From NCBI GenBank assembly GCA_009809945.1, contig WTPW01001085.1, positions 76,180-140,179 of the forward strand: 64,000 bases of DNA. Reading direction: 5' to 3'. Below are positions 24,896 through 36,074 of the stretch, in pieces. Position numbers and translations under genes: made by a program. Positions within the stretch are counted from its first letter, which is position 1, and each line of letters opens with the position of its first letter. The notes beneath the pieces are model-generated. The model worked only from the letters and a program-made list of their open reading frames with translations, did no database searches and was not told the DNA's origin. This DNA is from Gigaspora margarita. Lineage: Eukaryota > Glomeromycota > Glomeromycetes > Diversisporales > Gigasporaceae.

Positions 24896-24997
24896 GTTGT
24901 AAGTGGAAACAAAATTTAATTGGATTCAGAATATCTAAAAATTTTGGGGTTTAATTTAACTAGGAAATTCCAAATCAACTAAAATTCCATTCCTACC
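24896..24997. mobile_element. Small MITE with GTTGTAAGTGGAAAC end
   Basis: Its counterpart lies at the same place in the other arm (46781-46967), so it was present before the duplication. The right-arm copy is longer because of a partial internal duplication. A third member is at 20430-20579. Confidence 0.6.
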
Positions 24998-25212
24998 TGA
25001 CATATTTATACATCCCCACACATATACATATCGATAAGATCAGATAAAAAAAATTGTATAAACAGCATAAAGACTAATATATATATATATCGGACGCCAA
25101 TACCTTCAGAGAATTTTATTTTGTTTAATACCTAAATACATGCAATGTGTATAAATATAATTAAAAATGATGATTCCAAACATATAATTAAACATAATTA
25201 TTGATAATTAAC

Positions 25213-28045
25213 TTACGCGCTTCCTCGTTTGGATGACAAGTCTGTAGCCAATTTTTCAAGTCTTTGGATCTCTGCTTCAGCATTTCTTCGTAGATTAGCA
25301 TTTTGAATTACTCTCGCATCTTGTCTCATGCTCTCAATATTTGCATGAAGTTCATCAACAAAGTTAAATCGCGAACAAATTTTACTTAAATCTTTACAAA
25401 GTTTATGGATGAGTTCATATTTAGCATTAGCAGTAGCTTGGAGGTTTGAAAGTGATGATTGATAATTGTTTGCATCAGTACTGTATTTTTGAAATTGTTG
25501 GCTGGCACTATCATATTGCGCTTTCATATCTTCAAGAACTTTATTTAGTGTTTTAGTTTCCGTAGTTAATTTGACCATGGCATGATAGTGGCTATATAAA
25601 TTACATCGAGATTATTTAAAAGGTTTAAAAAGTTCTAAATGAATAGTAGAGATTTAAAGATTACCTTCTGGGCCCACAATTACAAAACTTACAGATATTG
25701 TTTGGTCCCATACAATAGCAACTGACAAAGTGATCAGTTCCAGAGCTTGATTTCATCTCAAGCCCACAATTTTGATGGCAAATTTTGTTGTCTTTAAAAT
25801 GAAGGGTACAAACAGTACTATGATAATTTGCATCAACAATTTTGTCAAGAGTAATTGTTTCAGTTTTTGTATAATTAGCATAAGAATTCTTTTGATTTCC
25901 AGACTGTTGTAATGCTTTCTGAGCAGCTTCGAGACAATCTTGAACCTTTTGGATATTTGCAATATCTTGGGTCACTTTAGCAATTTCAGATTTGATTTTA
26001 TTTCTGTAATCTCTCATATTTTCAAAGGCTTTAGTCGAAGTAGAAGATAAATCAGTAATCGTTTCTAGTAATCTATTAATCGTATTAATAGATTTTTTCC
26101 AATGATGTTCAACATTGAAATATTCATCTTCATCATCTTTCCAGACTTCAGGATCAGTGCAGAAAAATTGATTATCCATATAAAAAATTTTCTAATAACA
26201 TTTAAAAAAAAGTTACAACAAAAACTTACTGTGAACTAGAAGAAACATAAAAATATTCTAACCTTTGGCTTTGCAATTTCTTTTGAGAAAGCACCTTCGG
26301 AAAAAGAAGCACTACTTTTTGTACACTTTGTTAAAATAAGTAAAAGATTTCCCAACAGATCATCGGGAAGGTTATTTGACAACCGAACCAATGTGTTCTT
26401 GATTGATGGAGTAACTCTGGCTTCAGTTCCATTTGCAACGATTATAATAGCTGATAAAGAACCGGCAGTAATTGCTGTATCTATAATCTCTTGAATATTC
26501 TTGTCATCTTGTTTAACNCCANTTGTNTCACTCAGTCCAGGAGTGTCAATGAGGATAAATTTATAGGCAGGATTATCAGGATGAGCGAAATTATAGGTAT
26601 AACATTTTACAGTTTGACTTTTAGTTACATCATCAATTTTTGATTCCGAATGTTTGTTAAGAAACTCTAAAATAGAATAATACAAATTGAAATAAAATTA
26701 ATGATTTTTAAATAAAAAATATAGAAAATAATTTTCAAGCTTTTCAGTGCATACATACCATTTTCAGTAACTTTATAAAATTTTGTGGGAATAACAATTT
26801 TTGGTTTATCGAGAGTACCACCTAAGAAATAATTTGTCATTGTATTGATAATAGTAGACTTTCCGGTCCCAGTTCCGCCTAATAATAAAATTTTGAAGAC
26901 ACCCGGCTCTCGATTAGACAAATTTATTTTATTTAGATTAAATTTTTTTTGATTAAAGTTGGTATTATTCGTATCGTAATCAGACTGAAAATTATTTTTT
27001 TGGTTTGGGTTTTGATTTTGAGATGCCTCCATGAATTTCATGAATTGCGAAAACATATCCTGATAATTAGAAGTGGACTGTTCTTGTTGATATTGTTGGA
27101 ATTGCTGTGGAAATTGTTGTGGAAATTGTTGAGGAAATTGTCGTGGAAATTGCGGTTGCGCAGATGGATACTCTTGAAAATAATTATTATTGTTATTAAA
27201 CGCAGGGATGTGAGGATTTCCGTATTCATTACGCGAAGGTTTTTGAGAAGAGTAGTAAGGAGGCGGGGAATCATTATCATCAAAATCTTTGGAATTGTTT
27301 TGGAAAAAATTTCTGTTATAAGGTTCTTTGTCACCAATTTCTTTTTCAAGCTTGTTTGAAAATCTTCTGGGGGTTTCTTCACTATTTTTAAGTGAAATAT
27401 TATTCATGCCAGATGCCAAATCTAAAAAATTATATTGTATAAATAGAATTTCAAATTTTAGAAAATATTAAATTATTCATTTTACAAATTATTTATTAAT
27501 CTCACCTTCATATTCTTTTCTAACGTTTGTTCTTTCCTTATTATACATTTCTTGCAATTGCATAGCAATAAGATAATCATTTTCGATACCACTTCCTTCC
27601 TCATTATACATTTGTTGTTGTAATTGCATAGCAATATAATCATCATTTTCTACATTTTTGATGGTACTAGTAGCTAAAGTTATGCAAAAAAAAAAAAAAA
27701 AAGAGATTTAATTGATGCATAACGTGTACACAAAAAAGAGCGCGCGCATACTACGTCTTGCGTCTTGGATAATCATCATACAATTAAAATTTTCTATTAA
27801 AAATACATGCCTGTATTATTATTTGTACGAGGCGGTTCTAAATTTTATAGGACGCATTTTAATGCAAAATTATAATAATACAAAAAATATAAAAACCAAA
27901 ATCTTATATAGTTATTAACTTTGAAACAAATAATAAAAAATAACGAACTTATTTCATAAGATGTGCTATTATAATCGTCGAAAAGCTTCTGCTGCAACCT
28001 CAGAGCATAGGTGTAATCATCGATATTGTCTTCGTTGCCTTGCAT
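25213..28045 (-). CDS. AIG1-type GTPase, six exons, intact (left copy)
   Basis: Join of 28045-27949, 27673-27506, 27421-26759, 26666-26263, 26191-25665 and 25591-25213; all introns GT..AG; 745 codons. Residues ~1-89 are acidic and Q-rich; ~90-265 are a disordered N/Q/P-rich region with repeated QFPQ units. The G domain follows: P-loop GGTGTGKST (~270-278), DTPGL (~350-354) and LTKC (~421-424, where classical G4 has N/TKxD). A fully conserved KIFYMDNQFF starts exon 5, then a Cys/His cluster (~565-622: C-x-LHF..ICH..C..C-x-C..C-x2-C-x-CG..HYHAM) that may bind zinc, then a coiled-coil C terminus. AIG1/GIMAP-like GTPases bind GTP and often assemble on membranes; the partner and role in fungi are unknown. 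Three ambiguous bases (26518, 26522, 26527) fall just after DTPGL. The start is the first ATG of an exon conserved in both copies. Confidence 0.85.
27674..27948 (-). other. Intron 1 of the AIG1 gene with a conserved CpG block
   Basis: The 275-bp first intron keeps, in both gene copies, a block with GAGCGCGCGCATACTACG (27739-27756) and ACGAGGCGGTTCTAAATTTT (27827-27846), unusual CpG density for this AT-rich DNA, plus an A-run. It could be a transcriptional element or an old insertion. Function not known. Confidence 0.4.
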
Positions 28046-29207
28046 GATATTATTTACTAGTTCTTAGTTATAAAGAATGAGAAATAAATTGACGTTTAGA
28101 TTTCAAGTTTATTATCTAACGTTGGACTGTTGCGATTGATCGGTTATAAACAATAATGAAATTTATGAATTTTAAATTTAATTAGCTATGAGCTTTATAT
28201 AAGATCTATGAAATTATCATAACCCGTATAGCTGCCCCAAAAAAATCTAACAGCTTTATAGATAATCAAATTGGGGTGAATGCAGACAATAGTTAATAGA
28301 CGTTTTTTAGCGCTGATTAACGCGCTTAGAAATAATTGTTAGCGTTTGGCGCATACTTTTTTATGTTATATAAAATTGGGCAGTAACCTCCTTACGGCTA
28401 TGCCATATTTTATCTCATACTTTAATGTTCGCACCTTTATAACGCCACATCATATTTGGATAACCTCCGTTATCATATTGGTTTTTTTCAGCTTTGCCTG
28501 TTCTTATTCAGACGTGTAAACGTGACACAAAATGTTCAACATAACCGCCAAATTTGGACACAATGAAATTATACATTTTACAATTTGGACACAATGAAGC
28601 TATAAATTTTACCAATATGGTAATGATAAGAGTTGTTAATCTCATAGATTTTATAGTCTTCTTGTTCTTTGTTATATTGTGGGAAAAATTAGGTACGTAC
28701 TTACGTACGTACGTTTATCTATTTTTAGCTTATCGATATCAGGAATCTAAATTTTCACAAATCACTTGAACTAATTTACAGGTAATATTGATATTTGTAG
28801 GATAGCTATACAATGATTATATGTAAACGATTCATTATATATTTTTATAAGTATAGTCATTAAAAATTTCTTAAACAATTTAAAGTGAAAGAAACTAAAA
28901 ATTAATAAAGCATTTAATCAAAAGATATAAAACGATAACTCTGAATTTTGGCAATCGATTTGACGTATATTACACATTTTAATCGCTATCAATTTCAAAA
29001 CTATGTATTGCTGTAACATTTCAATATAGCTGTGCCATATTGCTGTTATTGTAACTATGCTATGCGCGCAATACATTTGTTATTAGAATCTTGCAAGTGC
29101 CAGGTATGAGCAATTAAAAATGATGTGCTGTAACTATGTTTAATAGCTATTACTATATAATATATAAAGTGTTTTTTGACTATTTTTTTTTTTATATTCA
29201 TTAATAA
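28046..29207. other. 5' flank of the left AIG1 gene
   Basis: This region is conserved in the other arm (42717-43733) and should hold the promoter, but no TATA box or other element could be assigned with confidence. It has a short direct repeat of ATTTGGACACAATGAA (28551 and 28583) and an ACGTACGT-rich run at 28693-28712. Confidence 0.4.
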
Positions 29208-29234
29208 GATGCTGTGAACGAAGTCATAGGCATC
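29208..29234 (+). other. Stem-loop motif, copy 2 of 3
   Basis: GATGC-TGTGA-ACGAAG-TCATA-G-GCATC; the same fold as 1242-1268 and, reversed, 42690-42716. Confidence 0.45.
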
Positions 29235-29251
29235 TATTTGACACGAAATCT

Positions 29252-30370
29252 TACCAGTAACGTAGTCATGTTTGCATAACGGAGTATATTGTTTATTACT
29301 ATCTAAAATATCATAACAATTCTTATATTTGATTGCGGAATTACATCTGTAAAATCAAAATATTACAGACTGCGCATTACGTTCCTGGTTATAGTGCATA
29401 GTTACCTAATAGAGATCAATATGGATGGAATTAAAACACCTTTATTCTAAAATCAGTATCATACTGATATGGCGCCATTTATTATTAAGGTTAGAAATTA
29501 TACTGTAACAAATAAGAATGGTACAATTTTTAAAGTAGATATTCTACATCTCCTGATCTGGTATCCATGATATCATGCTGTTGCTGACCTGCTGTAATTT
29601 ACCGAATATGGTTAGGTAGAATGTATAGATCTACAAATTTATCCTTTCGTTCGTTATCAATTAATCAACCTGGCAACAATTCCGACAGGAAAAAACTAAA
29701 AACTACATTTAATAATCAGAGTACAAAAAAGCATATCAAATTAACTAAGCAACGTTTCACAAATTGAAGTTTCGTGTTATTGTATTGTGTTAAATTGTTA
29801 AATTGTGTTAAATTGTGTTAAATTGCGCTAAATTGTGCTAAATTGTGTTAAATAGTGTCAAATAACGATGTCTTAAGTTCTATTTCGTGACCTCATGTAT
29901 AAAATTTGCAAATTCTGAAGTTAACTGAGTTACAACTCGTTATTTTTCTGTCAAAATAAAACAAACGCCTTAAGACAAATAATAAAAATGAGAAAGTGCT
30001 CGAGTCAAAAATTTTACTGATAACGCAGATAATAGAAACGTGCACGAAAGAAAAGCTTTATTCATAAATTAAAACCATTAAGCCAAATTTTTATGTGAAA
30101 AAATAGAACTAATTCCGAACTCTACAATGAATCATATAGTTTGGACAGGTATATGTATATCTTGTTTATTCTTTTAACACCAATTATGCTTTTGAAGCTC
30201 CTCATACATTTAGTATTTAGGCCTACAAAGAATTTCAACTCATGTGACAAATATAGTTAAAGTCTTCTGAAAATTAGTCATTGAAATTAAATTTGAACTC
30301 GATTAAGAAATACTACCAGGAACATAGTCATGTTTGAATAACGGAGTGTATGGTTAACTGCCATCTAAAG
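29252..30370. repeat. Segment bounded by direct repeats inside the left arm
   Basis: A ~45-bp word containing TAGTCATGTTTG.ATAACGGAGT occurs at about 29252-29305 and again at 30327-30372. Both are mirrored in the right arm (about 42628-42680 and 41105-41150). Between them are a TTAAATTGTG array (29786-29860), which the right arm lacks, and no ORF. The direct repeats may mark an old element or recombination points. Confidence 0.45.
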
Positions 30371-30624
30371 TGGTGTAACAGAATCTTCTTTTTATTGGAT
30401 ATTAAAAAACCATATTTCACATGTTTGATCTGCTGTTGTGTCACCTTGTTTTTTTTTTACTTGCTCATGTGCATGTATGCTGTGCGTTGGAAAATGTATA
30501 TTTGTGCGTGAATATATGTGATTATTGATATCTCCGTATTACATATTGATCAATTTACAAGCAAAGCCTAAACCCTGGAAAAAAATGTCAAGATCATGGC
30601 TATTGTTAAATAAACAATACTATA
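30371..30624. other. Spacer DNA next to the inner edge of the left arm
   Basis: AT-rich, no gene or repeat recognised. Confidence 0.4.
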
Positions 30625-31401
30625 TATTCATTCGTAAAGTATTCATATTTTTTTTTTTTACCCTGTTAGATACAGGTATTTTTAGAATGGTATTATTTTT
30701 GCTATGAACACCGAATCCTTTCCTTAAAATAAGGTAGAATCGAGGGATAACGGTGTCAAATAATCTTTTCTATCATGTTTGGTGCTAATTAATCTATAAA
30801 TACAGGTAGCGTTTTGCTCTGCAAAGCAATTACGTAATTTCCATGCATATGTGTCCATAATAGATAATTCAAGTCAACAGATCGAAAAGGTGGCTAAGCA
30901 GGGATATTCTGGAAGCAATCCGGATAGACCAGAATACAGCCATCAATCCTAATCGGGAATACTATCTCCATAAGTCGACGCCGTGGGAGAAGTTTGATAA
31001 CCAGAATTAAATTAACTGCCTAATTTAGAATCTCAATGAAATAATACTAATGGTCAGAAGCAAGTATAAAGAGGAGTGTATGCAACATGCACATCTCCGC
31101 TAGAAGCAAGTTCGCGGCCGAACCCACCCTCCCATGGGAATTTTGCACATAATCCACGTGAATCCTGCTAGCTTAAACTCATTAAGGCCTGTTATATGCG
31201 GTGCGGGAGACCACCGGCTGATGCTACACATCGCGAATTCAACCGATGACGCGGATACGCGGCGCAATTATATTGTCCTAACTTTTTCGCATATGATAGA
31301 ACGAGGTGGTCCGGAACAGATCTGCCAGATATGTTATATCCGTTATATATGTTAGATATGTCGAAATGCTATATAGGTCGTTTAAAGTTGATTTTCGTTT
31401 C

Positions 31402-31696
31402 AGGCCACGCAAAGTTAATTTTCGTTTTGCATAACCCGACGACCCAATTTTTTTTTTTTTTAAATACCTTAATTTTTAGGAATTACCCGATAGGTTCGAT
31501 AAAAAAAAAACCAAAATTTTCTGATTCAATGTTATGCAAACCGAAGAATTAACTATGCGTGACCTTTGATGTGAACATGAATTAATTTAGGCCACGCAAA
31601 GTTAATTTATTTTTTTTTAAAAAAAAAAAATCCGACCCGCCGACCGGATTTTGAAGCACCAGGTTGTGCAAAACGAAAATTAACTTTGCGTGGCCT
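31402..31696. mobile_element. AGGCCACGC MITE with extra internal termini
   Basis: The ends are AGGCCACGCAAAGTTAATTT and its complement. The same terminal sequence appears again inside, as a right end near 31529-31566 and a left end at 31591-31611, so the element looks like two units joined. A related composite in opposite orientation is at 41338-41706. No ORF. Confidence 0.75.
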
Positions 31697-32019
31697 GACA
31701 TCGTTTTCAAGGACTCTCGGAAGGGGGGCAAATGAAATGAACATATAAAATGAACAAACTATTTTTATTGTAGTGAATCTATTATAACGAATTGACTTCA
31801 AGTTAAATTTAGTCTCTAGAGATTCACTAATTAGATCAAATAAATTTGATTTAGTAGTTAACATTACATTCCTCTTATAAAGAGAAGCGCAAAAATAAAT
31901 GAATAAATAAAATATAATGCATTCATCTGAGAAAAGTTATTCCTTCTTGTAAAGCAATGATCCATAATAAATCAATAATAGATTTAACTATTGATTCCTC
32001 ATTTATTGAACAATTGGAT

Positions 32020-32668
32020 CTAAAGATGCTTGATGAAGCTATTTTTGAATTGATGAAAGGTTTCATCAAATTACATACCTAACAAAACTTTGATGATTGA
32101 TAAAACTGTTTACAATTAATGAAACCGTTAAGATTTACAAAACTATTAATGAAACTACTATTATTATATAAAAATAAAAAATTATATTATAAAGATAACA
32201 TATGGCTTTTTTTATATCTTTTTAAATGAAACTACTATTATTATATAAAAATAAAAAATTATGCTATAAAGATAAAATATGGCTTTTTTTATTATCTTTT
32301 TAAATTTTATAACAAGTTTTTCTGAGTGCTATAGGTAATTTTTAGTATCATTAGAAGACTCATCAGATATATTCAGGCAATTGACACCTTCAATGGGTAA
32401 TGTCAGGTGTATTTTATAAAAAAAAATAACAAATAAAAAAATAGAAAATCAGTAGATATAATAATACATAAAAATATTAACTTTGCATAGACCAATTTAT
32501 TTCCATTATAAAAAAAAAGAATAATTGTTTAATATTTCATCAATCATTATAGGTTTCATCATTCATCATAGATTTCATCAATCTTCAATTCATTATTCAG
32601 AAATTGCTTGACAAAAGGGTTTATTATTTGTTAATGATGAAAGTTTTATTATTTATCAGACATCTTTA
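32020..32668. mobile_element. hAT-like element, TAAAGATG ends, 7-8 bp TSD
   Basis: Ends CTAAAGATGCTTGATGAA and (complement) TAAAGATGTCTGATAAAT, flanked by AATTGGAT at 32012-32019 and 32668-32675. The repeat copy at 50451-52598 has the corresponding empty site near 52505. The interior is rich in TTTCATCA/TGATGAAA words and has a duplicated ~75-bp stretch (32140-32215 and 32224-32300). No ORF. Its ends resemble those of 39507-40597. Confidence 0.8.
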
Positions 32669-32758
32669 ATTGGATCCTTGTGATTTTGCATTATCTCATA
32701 ACTATGTAATATTGTGAACAGTATTGAATCTATAGACAGTGCAAATACATGTAATAAT

Positions 32759-33110
32759 ATTAAAACTACTAATGCTAAGGCCAGGCCAAGTTGATTATGT
32801 ATTTTATATTACCCTCTTCTCCTCTTTAGGAGAAAGAGGAGGGTAGTTTATATAGTAAAATTCTAAAAAAAATTTTTCTGATTTGTTTTGTAACTATATA
32901 AAAATTTTCTGAAAGATTCCAAACCCTATATATATTTATCTAAATTTTTTTTACTATAAGAGAAAGAGGAAGCCTAAAAAGAAGGGTAATATAAAGCATA
33001 TAATTAACTTGGTCTGGCCTAACTGTTCCTAAGAGCTGTCTGTAGATTGTTCTTATGGACAAAGTTCATATTTTGATCATATAATAATGGTTAGTGTCTT
33101 TATGATTGAT
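32759..33110. other. AT-rich spacer with a short inverted repeat
   Basis: AGGAGAAAGAGGAGG (32826-32841) and the partly matching AGAGAAAGAGGAAG near 32960 lie within related sequence, with CTCTTCTCCTCTTTAGG (32815-32831) just before. Probably degenerate MITE DNA. No gene. Confidence 0.35.
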
Positions 33111-33256
33111 TCTAATTCTGTGACCTTATATTAGAACCTCATGACATAATCTAGAGCTCTAGTTGACCCTAGTTATTCAAGCCAGACTTTCTATACCTTG
33201 ATCAAAACCTCACTATTATTAGGGTTAAGTTAAGTAGTTTTAGTTAGTATTGTTAG
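33111..33256 (+). repeat. Direct repeat, copy 1
   Basis: TAATCTAGAGCTCTA and TTAGTTAGTATTGT blocks match 34053-34196 in the same order with moderate divergence. The two copies bracket the element at 33525-33888. Confidence 0.7.
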
Positions 33257-33524
33257 CAGTGTATTATTTATACTCTCACAATTGGTGGCAACTGTAAAAT
33301 TGAATTATCCTAATCACCTATTTTAATTATTATTGTCCAAACAAAATGCCTATTAGTAGCCAAACCAAATCTCCAAGAAAAGTGCCAAAGACTTTGTATC
33401 CATATTCCTTAATCTCCTCAACATATGCTCTCTGGTCTAAATTAGATATATTTTAATTTTTATGCATAGAATTTAGATGGAATAAATGCACATAATTCTG
33501 AAACATGAGCATGAATACAAATTA

Positions 33525-33888
33525 ATGTGCATAATTAAGAAAGAGCTAAGTTATTTGTCACATATGTGAAAACGGTTTATATATCATGTAAACCAATAAG
33601 ATTTCAGGATCAGGTGTAATGTAACATGATCAGAAAAATTCAAAACAAATGTTCGCTTCATCAAAAACTGCTTATAACTCAAAATCAGCATAGGAAACCA
33701 TCTTTCATGCTCTAACAAAAAGTTTTTCTTGAGCAATTTTACTATATACCCTAAACCTTGACCCTAACCTAGGTGCTCACCCTAACCCTAATCTAACAAA
33801 AACAAAAATTTTGTCAATGCAAAGATGATCTGCAGGTAACATATCAATTAAGTGACAAATAACTTAATTCTTAAGAAATTATGCACAC
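33525..33888. mobile_element. MITE with ~35-bp inverted ends and telomere-like core
   Basis: Left end GTGCATAATTAAGAAAG..AAGTTATTTGTCAC is mirrored by the right end (complement GTGTGCATAATTTCTTAAG..AAGTTATTTGTCAC). Inside, 33747-33794 carries degenerate CCCTAA words. No ORF. The target duplication is unclear. Confidence 0.65.
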
Positions 33889-34052
33889 ACATAAAACCTA
33901 TCTCTACTCAAGATAGAGTTCAATTTTGTAAAACAATAACAAATGAAATCCGAGTAAAAGTGTTAGCTCTTCTAATTATCACAAAAGATCCTTGAATTAA
34001 TAAACTGGTATTATTATAAACTGATAACCAAATAGGTGTAAATTTAGATTAA

Positions 34053-34196
34053 AGCTTAATTCTGTGGCCTCATATTAGAGCCTTGTGATGTAATCTAGAG
34101 CTCTATTTGACTCTAGTTACTCTATTCACACCTCAATTAAACCTTATCATTATTAGAGTTAAGTTAGAGTAGTTTTAGTTATGTTAGTATTGTCTT
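34053..34196 (+). repeat. Direct repeat, copy 2
   Basis: Second copy of 33111-33256. Confidence 0.7.
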
Positions 34197-36066
34197 GTTG
34201 TGATATTTAGTATAAAGAAAGGTTCATTCTTCTAGAATATATGTATATAATTTATTTAATAATACCTAATTCAATAAGTTTTGTAATAATGCAAGGGTTT
34301 AGTCAGATGCAAGTCAGATTAAACTCTGATAATTGATGCTACTCTAGCTCTTGATGAAATCTTAATGCATGATAAAACTCCTTATACTTGACGAAACCCT
34401 TGATGAAACTTTATATTAAATCTAAACATATAATTTTTTATTACTATTATTTCACTAGCAATAGCAAAAATCATTCAAACAACACATAATTTTTTGACCT
34501 ATCAATAATGATATCATTGCTATTAACATCTGTTATTTTCTCCACAAACTAAAACCATACTCTTAATATCTTTAATTACTAATTTAGATAAGATTAGCAC
34601 TATAGCTATATTATTACTATATTTGGAATTGGGAATAAACAAATAAGTAAACAATATATATCAAATCTGATGATAACCCTTATGAAAAGATTTTTTATAT
34701 TAAACTTCAAATATTTTTAAGGGTTTTAAAAAATGGTGCACCGTGCACTATGGTACATCCTTTTTATGCATCTCAAAATTTTACTAAAGTAATCCCTATT
34801 GCACTTTTAATAAAAAATGCTCCTCTCACGATGTTACCTTAGACTCTAATTTTAAATTAATTCTAAACCTAATACTAACTCTAACTTCAACTCTAACCTC
34901 TAACCTCCTAGCTCTAACCTAACCCACCCTAACCCTAATTTCAATTATTATTATTTATAGAGATGCACCAAATTATAAATTTCTATTTTTAAATCATATA
35001 AAAATTTTATTTATACAGGCCAGATTCAGATTTTGTACTACAAGTTTATATATTTATTTTGTTCCAATTTCAAATATAGAAATAATGCCAACCTTATCTA
35101 AATTGGCAATTAAATTTGTACTAGATTTTAATCACTTGCTAGATGTTTAATTCACTCACTGAGTGATTCATAACTCATTGAGAGTTTATAACCTTTGTTG
35201 AGGGTCAAACTCACCAAACTATATCACAAACTATGTCAAAATAAGAAGTATAAAAAATGCATAATAATAAAATACTATGCTACTACCAATTTATAAACAT
35301 CTATCAGATATATCTGGATGATTGTTGCAAATTATTAGGCAATATCAGATTGATATGTCAAAAAGATAAAAATTGGGTAAATATAATAATGACAAAAAAA
35401 TTAAATTTATATAAACTAAATTATTTTTATTATAAAAAAAATGAATAATAGTTTATGTTTATCAAAATCATTATAGGTTTTGTTATTTATTATTTGTTTC
35501 ACCATGTGTTATTGGTTTTATCATGTATCATAAGTTTTGTCATTCATCATTTTGTCAATTTGAAGTTGCCTGATGAATAACACAAATTGTATTATGCATC
35601 AGGTATCATTAAATTTATCTACCAATGGGATCAATTAATTGTTGATAAATGAGATAATAAAGTGTTAAATTAATTTATGTGTATTAATATAAGAGTAATT
35701 AATTCAATCTGCTCTTTCTTGGACTCAGTTATCAATGAAACTGAGTTCTAATCATGGATTTGGATTTATCATAGTCATGGTGACAAGAGAGCTATTATGA
35801 TGACAGATGAATGATTTCAAGAGAACAATAATATTTCTTTTGGATAACTTAAGTATAATGGTAAATTGGAAAAGATTAGAGCTAATACTTCTACTCTTAT
35901 TTTGAAGGTTGAGACTCACAAAGTTTAACTCATATTGAGTTGTTTCCTTTCTAGATAAGTTCAAGGCTCTTATATACTTTTTAATTACAGACTAAAAAAT
36001 GACTAAATGGACTCCATGGACTCTATTGTCTCTATAGAGGTTATTGAATCTTAATCTTTGGAATTT
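34197..36066. other. Repeat-derived spacer without a gene
   Basis: 34330-34440 and 35455-35620 share TTTCATCA/TGATGAAA-rich sequence with 32020-32668 and may be ends of a related, older element. 34735-34990 begins TGGTGCACCGTGCACTATGG and holds degenerate CCCTAA/CTCTAA runs (34845-34942). 35752-36030 shares ACTTCTACTCTTATTT and a few other words with 37628-37770. The frames at 35257-35448 and 35752-35964 look like chance. Confidence 0.4.
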
Positions 36067-36074
36067 ATGGAGTC

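Larger units (their letters stand above)
23615..30370. repeat. Left arm of a large inverted segmental duplication
   Basis: About 6.76 kb matches the reverse complement of 41095-49675. Homology covers the whole AIG1-type GTPase gene (exons and introns), ~1.5 kb of its 3' flank and ~2.3 kb of its 5' flank. Exon lengths agree to the base except in exon 3. Flanks differ more than exons by eye. The outer edge fades at the A-run near 23613, the inner edge near 30370. The segment about 24222-24478, bounded by two copies of an ACCCGCGCAAA-TAAGTA motif, has no counterpart in the other arm. Confidence 0.9.
30625..32758. repeat. Dispersed repeat, CpG-retaining copy (R1)
   Basis: Homologous in the same orientation to 50451-52598. 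Shared landmarks include TTCTATCATGTTTGG, AACAGATCGAAAAG, AGACCAGAATA and ATTGAATCTATAGACAGT. The part 30880-31350 is GC-richer and may be the relic of a coding element (the frame at 31134-31355 is unrecognised). Two MITEs interrupt it (31402-31696 and 32020-32668); R2 shows both empty sites. Its class is unknown. Confidence 0.75.

Noticed and set aside
26949-27382. Open frames on both strands opposite and beside GTPase exon 3
   Set aside because: They are other-frame readings of the Q/P-rich exon; the spliced six-exon model explains the region. The same holds for 44381-44823.
33747-33794. True interstitial telomere
   Set aside because: The CCCTAA words are degenerate, short and enclosed in a MITE.
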